The position numbers and the translations under genes were made by a program. Positions 11,701 to 22,619 of a stretch of 64,000 nucleotides of DNA are shown piece by piece (position 1 is the stretch's first letter; the number at the start of each line of letters is the position of its first letter). Under the pieces are notes generated by a model. It was given only the letters and a program-made list of their open reading frames with translations, was not told the DNA's origin and made no database searches. The DNA is from Sthenelais limicola. Lineage: Eukaryota; Annelida; Polychaeta; Phyllodocida; Sigalionidae. The stretch spans positions 36,282,298 to 36,346,297 of the forward strand of contig OW804097.1 of the NCBI GenBank assembly GCA_942159475.1, in the 5' to 3' direction.

Positions 11701-11934
11701 GGGTCAGATCGTCAGAAAATGTACAACTCACCTTCACCAATTCTCTCAAATAACCCAAATTTAAGACAAAAATCAGGTTCAAAATTCAGCTCAACAAAAC
11801 CAAACAGATTGTTTGAATCAAGGCAATGTCAAATACCCCCAGATATACCGAGTATTGACCATTTTACAGTCTAATTTAGCAGAATTTAATAAAATGCAGA
11901 CCTGCCGATTGTACATTTTCTGAAGATCTGACCC
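11701..11934 (-). mobile_element. MITE-A copy
   Basis: Full length, left TIR GGGTCAGATCGTCAG, right end CTGAAGATCTGACCC. Confidence 0.92.
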
Positions 11935-12705
11935 ATGTCCACTGTGCAGGCCACTCGTCCGGCCGTCCAATAATCAGCTAATTAGTGGACACAGGGCCTT
12001 CCTCACTAGTAAGTTAGTAACCCTCTTATTGTTAAGGATAATGATCGATCATCTTACATAATTCAGGATCCACAAATAAATTCTCTTCACTGCATTGAAT
12101 ATACGTACATCAGATCGCAAGTAAATACTTTAAATAGTCCAGAGATGGCATCCCTGGTATGTTGCCTGAATCATAAAAACCGTAGACTTTGAGCCCTTTG
12201 ATGCTCGATCAGCAGGTCCTATAGTGGGCCTCCCTCACCAATTCCTTTTTACCTTAGGCCTGCCATCAAATCGTCTTTTAATAAATTTCAAGGAAACAAT
12301 AGAAATGATAGAAATTGCATGAAGGGACTGAAGGAATACTTTTTTTTCTTTTGTTTGTTTGGAACAAAATTTATAAAACCGAATCAAACGTTTTCACACA
12401 CAAGGAGAATTTAAAGAAAGTTTACAAAGAACAGACACAAAGGAAAATCTATAACATAACTTATGGGGCTTGAGAATTTATTTTCAATTGAGTATAAAAT
12501 TTAATGTTTATTTTTTATTTTGAGCTAGCCATACCAGTGTTACCGCAGACTAGTTAAAGAAAGTTTGCCAATAACGAAACAAATATGAAACTATCATGAT
12601 ATTCATGATAAAACCTATTTATATAGATGAAGTTTAGGAAATTATTTTTAATTGAGTGTGAACATTAAGTTTTTATATGACACATTCATGAGAGTTAATA
12701 TGCAT
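11935..12705. other. AT-rich intergenic stretch, nothing recognised
   Basis: No coding frame or known repeat was seen. GAAATTATTTTTAATTGAGT-like words occur twice (near 12476 and 12640), hinting at an old duplication. Confidence 0.45.
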
Positions 12706-12948
12706 GAGTCAAATCGACAGAAAATGTACAATTCATCTTCATCAATCTTCTCAAATAAACCTAATTTAATTTAATTTATGAGGTTCAAAATACAGTTCGA
12801 CATAACCGAATAGATTTATTGAATCAATGCAATACTAAATATATACTCAGATGTACCCAGTATTTTATTGATAATTTTTCAGTGCAATTTAGCGCAATTT
12901 ACAAAATGTGTAGACCTGCCGATTGTACATTGTGTGATGACCTGACCC
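12706..12948 (-). mobile_element. MITE-A copy, first of a tandem pair
   Basis: Full length, left TIR GAGTCAAATCGACAG, right end TGATGACCTGACCC. The next copy starts within ten bases in the same orientation. Confidence 0.9.
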
Positions 12949-12949
12949 A

Positions 12950-13181
12950 TATAATCTCCAGAAAATGTACAATTGGCCTTCACCAATCCTCTCAAATAAC
13001 CCAAATTTCAGACGAAAATCAGGCTCAAAATACAGCTCAACATAACCAGACAGATTCATTGAATGAGTACAATACAGAATACACTCAGATATACTCAGTA
13101 TTCATCATTATTTCATCTAATTTAGCAGAATTTGAGAGATGTGTAGATCTGTAGATTGTACATTTTCTGAAGATCTGACCC
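12950..13181 (-). mobile_element. MITE-A copy, second of a tandem pair
   Basis: The left TIR is degraded (TATAATCTCCAGAAAATG) where it meets the previous copy. The right end is CTGAAGATCTGACCC. It ends 302 bases before the FAXC start codon. Confidence 0.88.
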
Positions 13182-13483
13182 ATCTAGAACAATACTGGGG
13201 ATAATGTGCACCCTGTTTGAACAATAATGCCTATGTATAGAGCTATCTTGTGCCTACGTTGTAAACCACTGACTACCATGCCATCTTGTGGATACATCGC
13301 TTGCTACAAACTCTTTACCACAGTGGCCTACTACTATACCTATAGGTTCTGAGTCTCACCACGAAGTCGGCTTCTCCTTATAAACAACCACGTTTCGGGG
13401 TGCGTTCAACACCTATTCTCCCAGTGGTGGATTCACTCAGGAGGACTATATTATATACACAAACTGAGACCGGAGACTGAGCC
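13182..13483 (+). promoter_or_regulatory. Putative FAXC upstream and 5' UTR region
   Basis: This stretch between a MITE-A copy and the FAXC ATG is free of repeats and less AT-rich than its surroundings, as expected for a promoter/5' UTR. The transcription start cannot be placed. Confidence 0.35.
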
Positions 13484-13783
13484 ATGCATTTGGTGCTGGC
13501 ATGTAAGGAGTGCCTCCAGGCAGTGGTCAAGGGGGACAACCCCTGGAGGACACTGGTCATTGCAGTGGGAGGCCTGTATGTAGCGAGGAAGGTGCTGTCA
13601 GTGGTTGTGCGCCATGCTGTGCGCGAGATGGTACGAGTACCTGAGGTGGAGATTGAGGAGTATGAGAAAGATGTGGTCTACCTGTTTGCCTTCCCGCAAG
13701 GTGTCGCTAAACAAATTCCCAATCTGTCACCGTATGCTATCAAAGTGGAGTCTTGGCTTAAGTTGAAGAAGATCCGATACCAA
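13484..13783 (+). CDS. FAXC: FAXC-like exon 1 (residues 1-100)
   Basis: This exon runs from the ATG to a CAA|gtaagt donor, which is close to ideal, and ends in phase 0. It holds the membrane segment and the first half of the GST-N fold (KDVVYLFAFPQG, then LSPYAIKVESWLKLKKIRYQ, the equivalent of the human FAXC LSPFCLKMETYL region). GC content is clearly higher than in the flanking DNA. Confidence 0.92.
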
Positions 13784-16700
13784 GTAAGTTTTTTTTTAAA
13801 GATTTTATTTCCACTGGGTTGGCATTATCCCAGTTTTCTGGGTTCTTCTAATACGCCCAGTTTACAAAAGGATAGAGCCAATGAATTGCATGTGTACACA
13901 GACATAGATGCACAGATAGTATTAATAGTCAAGCTGTGATCATTAGATCAGTGACGTATGTATGTAGATTTCATAGAGTTACATATAATCGGCGGAAATC
14001 GTGAAAAATGGACTTATAGTTTATAAATTTATAATTCTGGGAAGTCACTAACATAGAGTGTGGCCCAAAAGAGAGTATCATTAGAATTCAATACACATAA
14101 TAGCATGCAAGGTAAGTCCGGGTTACAATAGGAAGATAATCAGTGTGCAGAGTAAGTTAAGTAACTTAAGTACTGCCAGTTTATCAGATTGATTGTGAAG
14201 GAAGATGGAACTCCTCAATAGAATCAGAACTAGGGTCAGATTTTCAGAAAATGTACAATTAGCAGCTCTACACATTTAGGAAAGTTTCCTAAATTAGGCT
14301 GAAAAATGATGAATATCGGGTGTATCTGAATATATTTGGTATTGCATTGATTTAAAGCATCAATTCTGTTATGTTAAACTGCATTTTGAAGCTCATTTTT
14401 GTCTTAAATTGGTGAAGGGGAATTGTACATTTTTTGAAAATCTGACCCACTAATGTGATGTGTTATGGAGAACTGAGTCACAAGTCGCATGAATGATTTT
14501 TTTCAAAGTAATTTATTCACAAGACTTCCTTATTGGAGTGTTCTAATTTTTAGGGGTTTAGCGTTTCTTGTCATATGAATCTATGTATCAAATTTCAGGA
14601 CATTGTATTAATTATATCTATATTTTAAGTTTGATAATTTTATTTTTTGGGAAAAAATGCTTGTGATATCTCTGGGTGGACAATTACTAGGGAAGTAGCT
14701 AAATATACTCTTTAGGATGGGCTTCGAAGTACATAGATATAATTGATACACAATCTTGAAATTTGATGCATGTATTCATACGACTTAGAACATTAGATAT
14801 CTCAAACATGAGAACATTCCTACAAAGAGATCTTGGGAATAAAACACTTTGAAAAATACAAATTATGCTACTTGTGACTCATTTTCTTGAAACACATCAC
14901 ATATGGTGGTTAGACCTCCTCCGTTTGGTATGGATTGGACTATCTCCGTCTGAGCCGGTCTTATCCTTATTCGATACAATAGGCCTAAATCTGTTCTATA
15001 TGTGGGTCAGATATTCAGAAAATGTACAATTCGCCTTCACCAATCCTCTCAAATAACCCACATGTAAGACAGAAATGTGGTTCGAAATGCTGTTTAACAT
15101 AACATCACTGATACTTTTATTCAATGCAATATCAAACATACTGAGCTATATATCTAGTATTGACCATTTTTCAGTGTAATTTAGCAGGATTTACTAAATG
15201 TGTAGAGCTGCCAATTGTACATTTTCTGAAAATCTGACCCATGTGTTATGTTTATGTTTTTATTGATACCATTTTGTTACATTCTAAAATATTCTCAGTA
15301 TATCACAACATTTTAAACATTAATGATAATAAGCGTTCAGCGCACAGAAAACATAGGTGTCCAATCTAATTAAATTTTAACATTACACAATCAATATAAT
15401 TATTATTACAATTATCATTATTATAGAATCGTATGACACCATTCAGTTCTGGAAGCACTGCAGAAGTCTCCCCAAACCCGCCCCCCCCCCCCCACCCCTC
15501 CCAACAAAGTCTTAATTTCAACCAAAATTATTTTCTGACTAAATAATTATAGGTACTCTATATAAACATAACCGTGTGCTATTTTTACGCCCTGTGCAAT
15601 AGATATAGGCTATAGCCTTTATGCTGGCAAAAATGAAGCGAATTCAGGCCATACTGATGATAAATAAACCACATAAAGATATTTTCCTCCCTTCCCACTG
15701 GGTCTGATTTTCAGAAAATGCACAATCTACATTTCTACACATCTCTTAAATTCTGCTAAATTAATGTGAAATATGATAGATACTGAGTCTATCTGAGTGT
15801 ATTCTGTATTGTATTCATTCAACAAATCTGTCTGGTTATGTTGAACTGATTTTTGAACCTTATTTTTGTCTGAAATTTGGAGTTATTTGAGAGGATTGGT
15901 GAAGGCCAATTATACATTTTCTGAAGATTTCACCCCACTGCACCTATCTCCCCCTTCATGCTCACTTGTGGTTCTGAGACTAGCGTCTGGTAGAATCTGA
16001 GAGAGAAATAGACTGCGGTTGGATCACCGGTAGGGAGTAACTCATTCCTTATATATGGGTCAGATTTTCATAAAATGTACAATAGGTAACTCTACACTTT
16101 TAGTTAATTCTGCTAAATTAGACTGAAAAATTGTCAATTCTAGGTATACCTGAGTATATTTTGTATTATGTTGTTTTAAAATATATGTTCTGCTATATTA
16201 GACTGTGTTTTAAAGCTCATTTATTTCTTAAATGTGGCGTTATTTGAGAGGATTGGTGAAGGTGAGTTGTACATTTTCTAGCAATCTGATCCATGATAAA
16301 CAGGTGAGTAACTCGCCGCTACCTGCTACTACAAGTGGTGCCTCTCATGTTGAACTCATGGCCCTGCATGATTCCAAGAAAGCAGCTCTACCAGTGGGAA
16401 TGAGAGATACGTGCCATATACATACTCCTCTCTTGGAACGTGCGTTATTCCACATTATAATATAGTGAACACAATTCTGTATCCCCTGCAAAAATACAGT
16501 TGTTGCATGTTAAATTAAGTTAAATACTATTATGTTAAAAACAAACAAAAATGTTAAATACTATTATTTATTGCGTGGGGTAAATATGGGTCAGATTTTC
16601 AGAAAATGTACAATTACACTTCGCCAATCTTCTCAAATAACCCAAATTTCAGACGAAAATAAAGTTCAAAATTCAGTTCAACCTAACCAAACAGATTGCT

Positions 16701-19700
16701 AGAATCAATGCAATGCCAAATATACTCGAATTTACCTAGTATTGACTAAATGGCAGCCTAATTTAGCAGAATTTACTAAATGTGTACAGCTGCCATTTGT
16801 ACATTTTCTGAAAATCTGACCCATATAATGGCTTGTTTTTGAAATTGGGAATCATATCATTGTTTATCTATAAACTGCTGGTATTACTTTCTCATAATAA
16901 TACTAATTATTAGTTTCTTGCATACCACACACATAATTATGATGAAGTAATAAAGGCTTACCGCGTCGTAGGCCACTTGTGCCTGGGACTTTCTTTTTCT
17001 TTTGGTATAAACCCAGCTTTATACAATTATTCAACTATTACACACCCTCTAATACTTTTAGGAACACTTTACTGTATATTAATCACTGTAGTTTTTATTT
17101 CCATTATTTAACAATCACAATTACATGGAAATAAGGCTTATATCTTCTGCATGAACATGTCTTCCAGATGTGCCGATAGTAAATAAAAAAATTAAACAAA
17201 ATTAAAAATACACTTAATATGTACACCCCTTTCCAAGGCTATGTACATGCACCCATTTAGTTCCCGGATTCATTTATAGTTAGGCTAGGCTCAAAGATAA
17301 ACTGCACGTTTGAAAACTCTGGCTGCACTATTTCATTTCTTTGGGATTATTTTTTATCTTACAGGTAGTACCCACCACGCGTTTCTCGGCCGACACGAAG
17401 CAGCTGCCCTATATCCGCCTGAATGATGTCTACACGTCCGACTCCTCCTTCATCATCAACTACCTCACAGATTACTTCCAGCTAGATCCGTCAGAGGGCC
17501 TCACATACGAACAGCTCGGCGTCTCGCGCGCCATACAGCGGATGGTGGATGACGGACTCTCCTGGTGAGTGGGCCTATTTGTGATGCGTTCCAGGAAAAT
17601 GAGTCACAAGTCGTAAAATTGATATTTTTCAAAGCGATTTAATCACAAGATCCCTTTATTGAAATGTTTTCATTTTTAGACGGCTCGGCACTCATAGTCA
17701 TTTGAATCCATGTAACAAATGTCGGGACATTGTAGTAAATATATCCTTGCGTTTTGAAGGCCTTCATATGGAGTATATTCAGTTACTTTACTGATAATTA
17801 CCCATTCGAACATTGCAAACTTTTTTTTTTCAAAAATAAAAATATCAAACTTAAAATATAGAAATGAATATTAGTTGTCCTAGTGTTTACTATCAATTAT
17901 GGTGTTATCTCAAAATCCATATTTTGCGACTTGTGACCTATTTTGCTAAAATGGATCACATTTTATCTTGTTTATTTCATTTAGCTAAAGGACAAGGTTT
18001 TTCCAACTGAGGTAATTTGGGAGGGCTTGGAATCAGGCCAGTCGCCATTTCTGTAATTCTAGGATGGTAAATTCTAATTTCTGAGACTTGGGTGACCCCG
18101 AAAACTCTTAAATCCGACACAGAGAAACATTTTAAAGATCATGACCGGGATTATGAAAGCTTATTTCACCTAGTTTAGATGCAGATATATGGCCGCCATT
18201 CGCCTGGTTTATGTCAGAACTGACAGGAATTTAGCGCTCCCTCTTGAAACTTTACAACTGTACACTGTCGGACTGGAGGATGGACGTATAGGGGCCATAT
18301 TTTCAGAAAATGTACAATAGCAGCCACACATATTTAGTAAATTCTTCAAAATTAGGCTGCAATTTGGCCAATACTAGTTTAATTCGAGTATATTCGGCAT
18401 TGTATTGGTTCTAGCAATATGTGTGGTTAGGTTGAACTGTATTTTGAACTTTATTTTCGTCTGAAATTTGGATTATTTGAGAGGATTGGTGAAAGTGAAT
18501 TGTACATTTTCTGAAAATGTGACCCATAGGCCTACACATTAGTCCATCGTCACCTTAATTAGGAAAAATAAGCATTTGTCCTTGACATTTATGAAAAAAA
18601 TCATTAAATTTGGAAGTTGGAGAATCTTTATTAAAATTTATCATAAAAACCGACGAAATATTTGTAATAATAGCACCTTTGTATTTTGAATTTCGCGAGA
18701 ACAAATTTCTTATGACTGACTGAATATATATTATTCAAACTGAACTGTTTGCGTTTACATCGTTTAAGGGTCAAGTCTTCAGACAATGTACAATTGGCTT
18801 TCACCAATCCCCTCAAATAACCCAAATTTCAGACAAAATTCAGGATAAAAATACAGTTCGACATAACCATCCAGATTCATTGAATGAATACAATACAGAA
18901 TACACTCCGATATACCTATTATTTATCATCTTTACACAAATTTAACGAATCTGAGAGATGTGTAGAAATGCAGATTGTAAAATCTGACCCTTAAATGATT
19001 ATATTGCTGATTGAACGGGCCAAAAAGTTTCCTACTTATAAAGTATTTCTCTGTTTATTCCTTCCTAGGACATATTTCCTCGACAGGTACACATTTCGTC
19101 CTGCCCTCTTCTCAAAGTACTTCAAACCACGTGGTAACAAGTACATTTCGGAAAAGATACGCCAAGGGCTTGGTAAAATGGTAAGTCATTCTCTTGACAA
19201 TATTGTACGTCCTTACCCTCAGATCAGATAAAAGTAGTATATATGTAAGTGATTAGATGCTTACTTCGCTAATCGGTTTCCTGGCCGAGGACTCGGCGTT
19301 CTAATTGGAATATAATTACATTTTGCCCTCTTAATGGAATTATAATGATACTTTGCGGTTTGAGGCGAGAGGCTTTCCTTTCGTTTGAAGGGAATCTCTC
19401 AACTTTGGGCATAGACACTGTACGTGTTCCTCTTAACCTCCTATCAAAGCTTTAGGAATTGGTTTGCTATGAATATTATCTTATACATTTGCTCATATAG
19501 CCTACACTATTCTCACTCTTATAAATGTACACATTTGTATATGAATCCGTTTGTAATTGATGTAATGGATTTCCTATAGATTCTTGTAAATGTTGATTAA
19601 GATGTTGAGAAAGTGAAATAGATGATGTAGGAAGTGATCATAGCTGCCTGGACAACATAATTATATTATATTATTATTATATTAAAATATTATATCATAA

Positions 19701-21975
19701 TTATGATGTATATTATATGGATGGTACATATCATTGCTATACTGCTCACAATTATGTACATCAGTACATGGGTGAAATCTACAGAAAATGCTATCAAATA
19801 ACCCAAACTTAAGACATAAATGAAGTTAAAAATGCATTTGAACATAACCAAACAGATTGTTTGAATCAAGGCAATGTCAAATATCCTCAGATATATCTAG
19901 TATTGACCATTTGACAGTCTATTTTAGCAGAATTTACTAAATGTGCTAATCTGCCCATTGTACATTTTCTGAAGATTTGAGACAAAAATAAGGTTAAAAA
20001 TACGGTTTAACATGGCAGAACAGATATATATTATATATATTTTCTTAATAAAGGTTTATTATGAGTATACATATAATTTGACTGGTAATAAATAGATCCC
20101 TCGTTGTTTGGAGGATGATCTTTGACAATATATTGTGTACACATATGTTTAAATACTCAAAAAAGGCATGATGTCTCAGCTCAAGGGCGAACCTTTTGCT
20201 GGTCTACTGACAAGATGCCCTAAACCAACACAAATCCAAATATACTTAGATATACCTGGTATTCATCATTTTTACTAGATGTATAGAGCTGAATTTACTA
20301 GATGTATAGAGCTGCCAATTGTACATGTTTGAGACACTCCTGTACTCAACTACTGTGTTTTTCTATCAGTTTGAGACGCGATGTAACCATCAGGGAACTG
20401 GTAGGCACAAAGCGTTAGATGTAACCCGGATGGGCATGGAAGACATGCTCGCCATCTCTCGATATCTCGGTGACAAGAACTACCTCATGGGCGACGACAT
20501 CACAAAGGTAATGTAAAACAGTTTTTGGAAGGGTGGTCTCCACTGGATGCGGTAAGCTCTGCGGTAAGCCTTGCGATGGTTAGCTATGGTTTATGCTGGT
20601 TCTGTAGGTCGTGAAGAATGACGAGGTCCTTGCCTACATGGTCAGTGAACGATGTAGGCAGGACCTCGCCACGCCACAACAACACAGCACCATCGCATGG
20701 CTTACCGCAGAGCTTACCGCAACCAGTGGAGACCACACTTAAAGGGTGGTCTCCACTGGATGCAGTAAGCTCTGTGGTAAGCCTTGCGATGGTGTTTGGT
20801 AGGTGGAGAGGAATGATGAGGTCCTTGCCAACATGGTTCATAGGCAGGATCTCGCCACTCCTCACCATCGCAACACCATCGCAAGGCTTACCACAGAGCT
20901 TTCCCCTAGTCAGTGGAGACCACCCCTTAATGGGGAGTCTGCACTGGCTGCGGTAAGCTCTGCAGTAAGCCTTGCGATGGTGCTGTGCTGGTTATGTTGG
21001 TGGAGGGGAATGACGAGGTCCTGCCTACATAGTTCACTGGCCATGTAGGCAGGTCTTCGCCACCTCTCACCATCACAACACCATCGCAAGGCTTACCGCA
21101 GAGCTTACTGCAGAGCTTACCACAGTCAGTGGAGACCCCCCTTTAAGGCTTAATCGGAATACATCGGCTACTAATGACCCAAAACATACATTTGGCGTTT
21201 GGCTAAACTAATTCGAGGCCCCAAGAACAGTACTACAAGGATTTAACTCCAAATTATTCTTTATTCGTACTGTATGTAACCTATAGTAGAATTTATTAAT
21301 TCATTTTGATGCCTGTTTGATAGTTTGGTATTACGAGAAAGATTACGGTAGTTACTACTACACGTAGTTACTAGCAATCCGTAGACGGAAGTATTAAAGT
21401 TATCTGTGTGGGAACCCCTGGTATTTCCTAGTGCTAAGATCTGATACTACTGTTAGTAGATGTTGATAAGAGAATGGTTATATAAGGCACCTATTAAAGG
21501 TTATAAAACTCTGGATAAAATCGCCAGAAAATGCACAATTTGCCCTCGCCAATTCTATCATATAGCCCAAATTTAGGACATGAATGAGCATAAAAATACA
21601 GCTCAATTCAATCAAACAGATTTCTTTAATCAAAACAATAGCAAATATCCTCAGATATACCTAGTATTGACCATTTTACAGTATAATTTAGCAGAATCTA
21701 CTAAATGTATAGATCTGTCGATTGTGCATTTTCTGTCGATCTGACCCTCATATCCAGGCTGCAATTGTGAGTAATAAAGTGGGTTTTCTCCTCTACAGGT
21801 GGACTGTGCTGTATTTGGACATCTCTCGCAGATAGCCTTTGTCGACTTCCCCTATGCACATAAAATGCTTTTCAATAACGGTTGCGAAAACCTGCGACAT
21901 TATCTCTACCGGATCAGGCAGACACTTTGGCCCGACTGGTTTGAACGATCTGCTCCCGGCGAATTTAAATATTAG
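13484..21975 (+). CDS. FAXC: Failed axon connections homolog (FAXC-like), complete 5-exon gene
   Basis: The five exons join in frame to 308 codons: 13484-13783, 17365-17564, 19069-19180, 20370-20507 and 21799-21975. All introns are GT-AG and the phases agree (0, 2, 0, 0). The product has a hydrophobic segment near the N-terminus (about residues 21-43, after DNPWRTLV), then a GST-N/thioredoxin-like region (about 63-150) with the cis-proline motif QLPYI (P115). A GST-C helical region follows and contains LGDKNYLMG and AVFGHLSQ, both close to the FAXC/metaxin family. Human FAXC has the same order (membrane segment, LSPFCLKMETYL, PWIE, FGHL). This copy is shorter than the ~409-residue human protein at both ends. 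The start is fixed by an in-frame TGA two codons upstream. Fax proteins act in axon development in flies; the biochemical activity is not established. The introns are full of MITEs, but no exon is damaged. Confidence 0.93.
14233..14448 (+). mobile_element. MITE-A copy in FAXC intron 1, TSD ACTA
   Basis: Left TIR GGGTCAGATTTTCAG, right end TTGAAAATCTGACCC, flanked by ACTA. A MITE-B copy begins five bases after it. Confidence 0.9.
14454..14901 (+). mobile_element. MITE-B copy in FAXC intron 1
   Basis: Starts TGTGATGTGTTATGGAG and ends CTTGAAACACATCACA, with long imperfect complementarity between the halves (GAGTCACAAGTCGC against GCTACTTGTGACTC). Confidence 0.85.
15004..15240 (-). mobile_element. 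MITE-A copy in FAXC intron 1, TSD ATGT
   Basis: Full length, left TIR GGGTCAGATATTCAG, right end CTGAAAATCTGACCC, flanked by ATGT. Confidence 0.92.
15241..15699. other. Intron 1 stretch with a C run
   Basis: AT-rich sequence with a run of about 14 C at 15481-15494. No exon or repeat was recognised. Confidence 0.5.
15700..15935 (+). mobile_element. MITE-A copy in FAXC intron 1, TSD CACT
   Basis: Left TIR GGGTCTGATTTTCAG, right end CTGAAGATTTCACCC, flanked by CACT. Confidence 0.9.
16057..16292 (+). mobile_element. MITE-A copy in FAXC intron 1
   Basis: Left TIR GGGTCAGATTTTCAT, right end CTAGCAATCTGATCC. Confidence 0.9.
16588..16822 (-). mobile_element. MITE-A copy in FAXC intron 1, TSD ATAT
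   Basis: Full length, left TIR GGGTCAGATTTTCAG, right end CTGAAAATCTGACCC, flanked by ATAT. Confidence 0.93.
16823..17364. other. 3' part of FAXC intron 1, nothing recognised
   Basis: AT-rich sequence leading to the exon 2 acceptor. No repeat of the families listed here. Confidence 0.5.
17365..17564 (+). CDS. FAXC: FAXC-like exon 2 (residues 101-167)
   Basis: The acceptor is ttttatcttacag|GTA and the donor CCTG|gtgagt. The 200-nt exon ends in phase 2, splitting the codon for Trp167. It carries the cis-Pro motif QLPYI and the DSSFIINYL helix of the GST-N domain, and begins the GST-C domain (GVSRAIQRMVDD). Confidence 0.92.
17580..17960 (+). mobile_element. MITE-B copy in FAXC intron 2
   Basis: Starts TGTGATGCGTTCCAGG 16 bases after the exon 2 donor and ends GCTAAAATGGATCACA. 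The inner arms ATGAGTCACAAGTCGTAAAA and TTTTGCGACTTGTGACCTAT pair. Confidence 0.88.
18292..18525 (+). mobile_element. MITE-A copy in FAXC intron 2, TSD ATAG
   Basis: Left TIR GGGCCATATTTTCAG, right end CTGAAAATGTGACCC, flanked by ATAG. Confidence 0.9.
18768..18990 (-). mobile_element. MITE-A copy just before FAXC exon 3, TSD TTAA
   Basis: Left TIR GGGTCAAGTCTTCAG. The right TIR is shortened (TTGTAAAATCTGACCC). TTAA flanks both sides. It ends 78 bases before the exon. Confidence 0.9.
19069..19180 (+). CDS. FAXC: FAXC-like exon 3 (residues 167-204)
   Basis: The acceptor is ccttcctag|GAC and the donor AAAATG|gtaagt. The first base completes Trp167. It encodes TYFLDRYTFRPALFSKYF and the GNKYISEKIRQGLGKM helix of the GST-C region. 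A MITE-A copy ends 78 bases before it. Confidence 0.9.
19202..19420 (+). mobile_element. MITE-C copy in FAXC intron 3
   Basis: It contains CCCTCAGATCAGATAAAAG, TACTTCGCTAATCGGTTTCC and AATCTCTCAACTTTGGGC in family order and begins about 20 bases after the exon 3 donor. The outermost bases are diverged. Confidence 0.8.
19421..19769. other. FAXC intron 3, AT-rich, nothing recognised
   Basis: TTATATTATATTATTATTAT-like low complexity near 19660-19720. No other feature. Confidence 0.5.
19770..19980 (-). mobile_element. MITE-A copy with 5' deletion in FAXC intron 3
   Basis: Left TIR GGGTGAAATCTACAG, then a jump to CTATCAAATAACCC. The right end is CTGAAGATTTGA, and a second partial copy starts immediately. 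Confidence 0.85.
19981..20325 (-). mobile_element. MITE-A fragments split by ~190 bp, just before FAXC exon 4
   Basis: 19981-20027 is internal family sequence. 20218-20325 continues it and ends GAGCTGCCAATTGTACATG. The segment between is foreign. A 22-base unit containing ACTAGATGTATAGAGCTG is duplicated within it. Confidence 0.75.
20370..20507 (+). CDS. FAXC: FAXC-like exon 4 (residues 205-250)
   Basis: The acceptor is tttttctatcag|TTT and the donor ACAAAG|gtaatg; the exon has 46 codons in phase 0. It encodes GTGRH, then MEDMLAISRYLGDKNYLMG. In human FAXC the same place reads GHGIGRF, then MRSLAGLLGDKKYIMG. Degraded MITE-A sequence lies 44 bases before the acceptor. Confidence 0.92.
20531..20738. 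mobile_element. MITE-D hairpin, copy 1 of 3 in tandem
   Basis: Starts GGGTGGTCTCCACTGG and ends CCAGTGGAGACCAC, and folds along its whole length (CTTGCGATGG against CCATCGCATGG). TTAA follows at 20739-20742. Confidence 0.88.
20743..20926. mobile_element. MITE-D hairpin, copy 2 of 3 in tandem
   Basis: Same ends and fold as copy 1, bounded by TTAA at 20739-20742 and 20927-20930. Confidence 0.9.
20931..21142. mobile_element. MITE-D hairpin, copy 3 of 3 in tandem
   Basis: Bounded by TTAA at 20927-20930 and 21143-21146. Near its right end the AGCTTACYGCAG unit is duplicated. Confidence 0.9.
21147..21512. other. FAXC intron 4, nothing recognised
   Basis: Unremarkable AT-rich intron sequence with a few short inverted words (ACTACACGTAGTTACTAG). 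Confidence 0.45.
21513..21747 (-). mobile_element. MITE-A copy just before FAXC exon 5
   Basis: Left TIR diverged (GGATAAAATCGCCAG), right end CTGTCGATCTGACCC. It ends 51 bases before the exon. Confidence 0.88.
21799..21975 (+). CDS. FAXC: FAXC-like exon 5 (residues 251-308, stop TAG)
   Basis: The acceptor is ttctcctctacag|GTG. The exon encodes VDCAVFGHLSQIAF, corresponding to DATVFGHLAQ in human FAXC, then a basic helix RIRQTLWPDWF and a short tail ending EFKY. The long acidic C-terminal tail of vertebrate FAXC is absent. A MITE-A copy ends 51 bases before the acceptor. Confidence 0.92.
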   Translation: MDCAVFGHLSQIAFVDFPYAHKMLFNNGCENLRHYLYRIRQTLWPDWFERSAPGEFKY

Positions 21976-22094
21976 TATTTTATATAAATGTGATGTGTTT
22001 CAGGAAACCAAGCTTAAGTCTTAAATCACTATAGTGAAATATGCACTTTGTGTAGATCACTCTAGATATGTTGTTTTCAGAGCAATGCGTGTAT

Positions 22095-22100
22095 AATAAA
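22095..22100 (+). promoter_or_regulatory. AATAAA polyadenylation signal, probable FAXC 3' end
   Basis: The canonical hexamer lies 120 bases after the FAXC stop codon. It is the first AATAAA after the gene, so it is the likeliest 3'-processing signal. Other AATAAA words occur further downstream. Confidence 0.5.
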
Positions 22101-22410
22101 GTCACTTATATATAATTAGTATATAATTAAACACACTATGATCTATACGTAGAGGGGGCAGCGTGCACCATGATATGTAAATAGTGCATGTGTGCCTTTA
22201 CAAGTGGAGACTGTTTTATACCAGGCTCATGTTATAGTGGGACAACTGTAACTCATAGTTGTGCGTTCTGACGGTTGTTGTTTCTATTAACATACTGGTC
22301 CATTTACAACCAGATGATATACACTGTGGTGCACATTGATGATCTGCATTATATACTTGAAGTGCATCGTCCGTGATGGATATAGTGACATGTTCGACGA
22401 TTCTCTACAT

Positions 22411-22619
22411 GGGTCAGATTTTCAGAAAATGTACAATCCAACTTCGCCAATCTTCCCAAATTTCCGACGAAAATAAAGTTCAAAATACAGTTCAACCTAA
22501 CCAAACAGATTGCTAGAATCAATGCAATACTCGAATTTACCAAGTATTGACCAAATTGCAGCATAATTCAGCATAATTTACTAGATATGTACAGCTTACA
22601 TTTTCTGAAAATATGACCC
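22411..22619 (-). mobile_element. MITE-A copy
   Basis: Left TIR GGGTCAGATTTTCAG, right end CTGAAAATATGACCC, with a small internal deletion. Confidence 0.9.

Noticed and set aside
13447..13458. TATATTATATACA before FAXC as a TATA box
   Set aside because: It lies only about 27 bases before the ATG, leaving almost no 5' UTR, and such words are common in this AT-rich DNA.
20584..21048. Open frames of 80-110 codons in the MITE-D array
   Set aside because: They lie within palindromic hairpins, appear on both strands and repeat with each unit.
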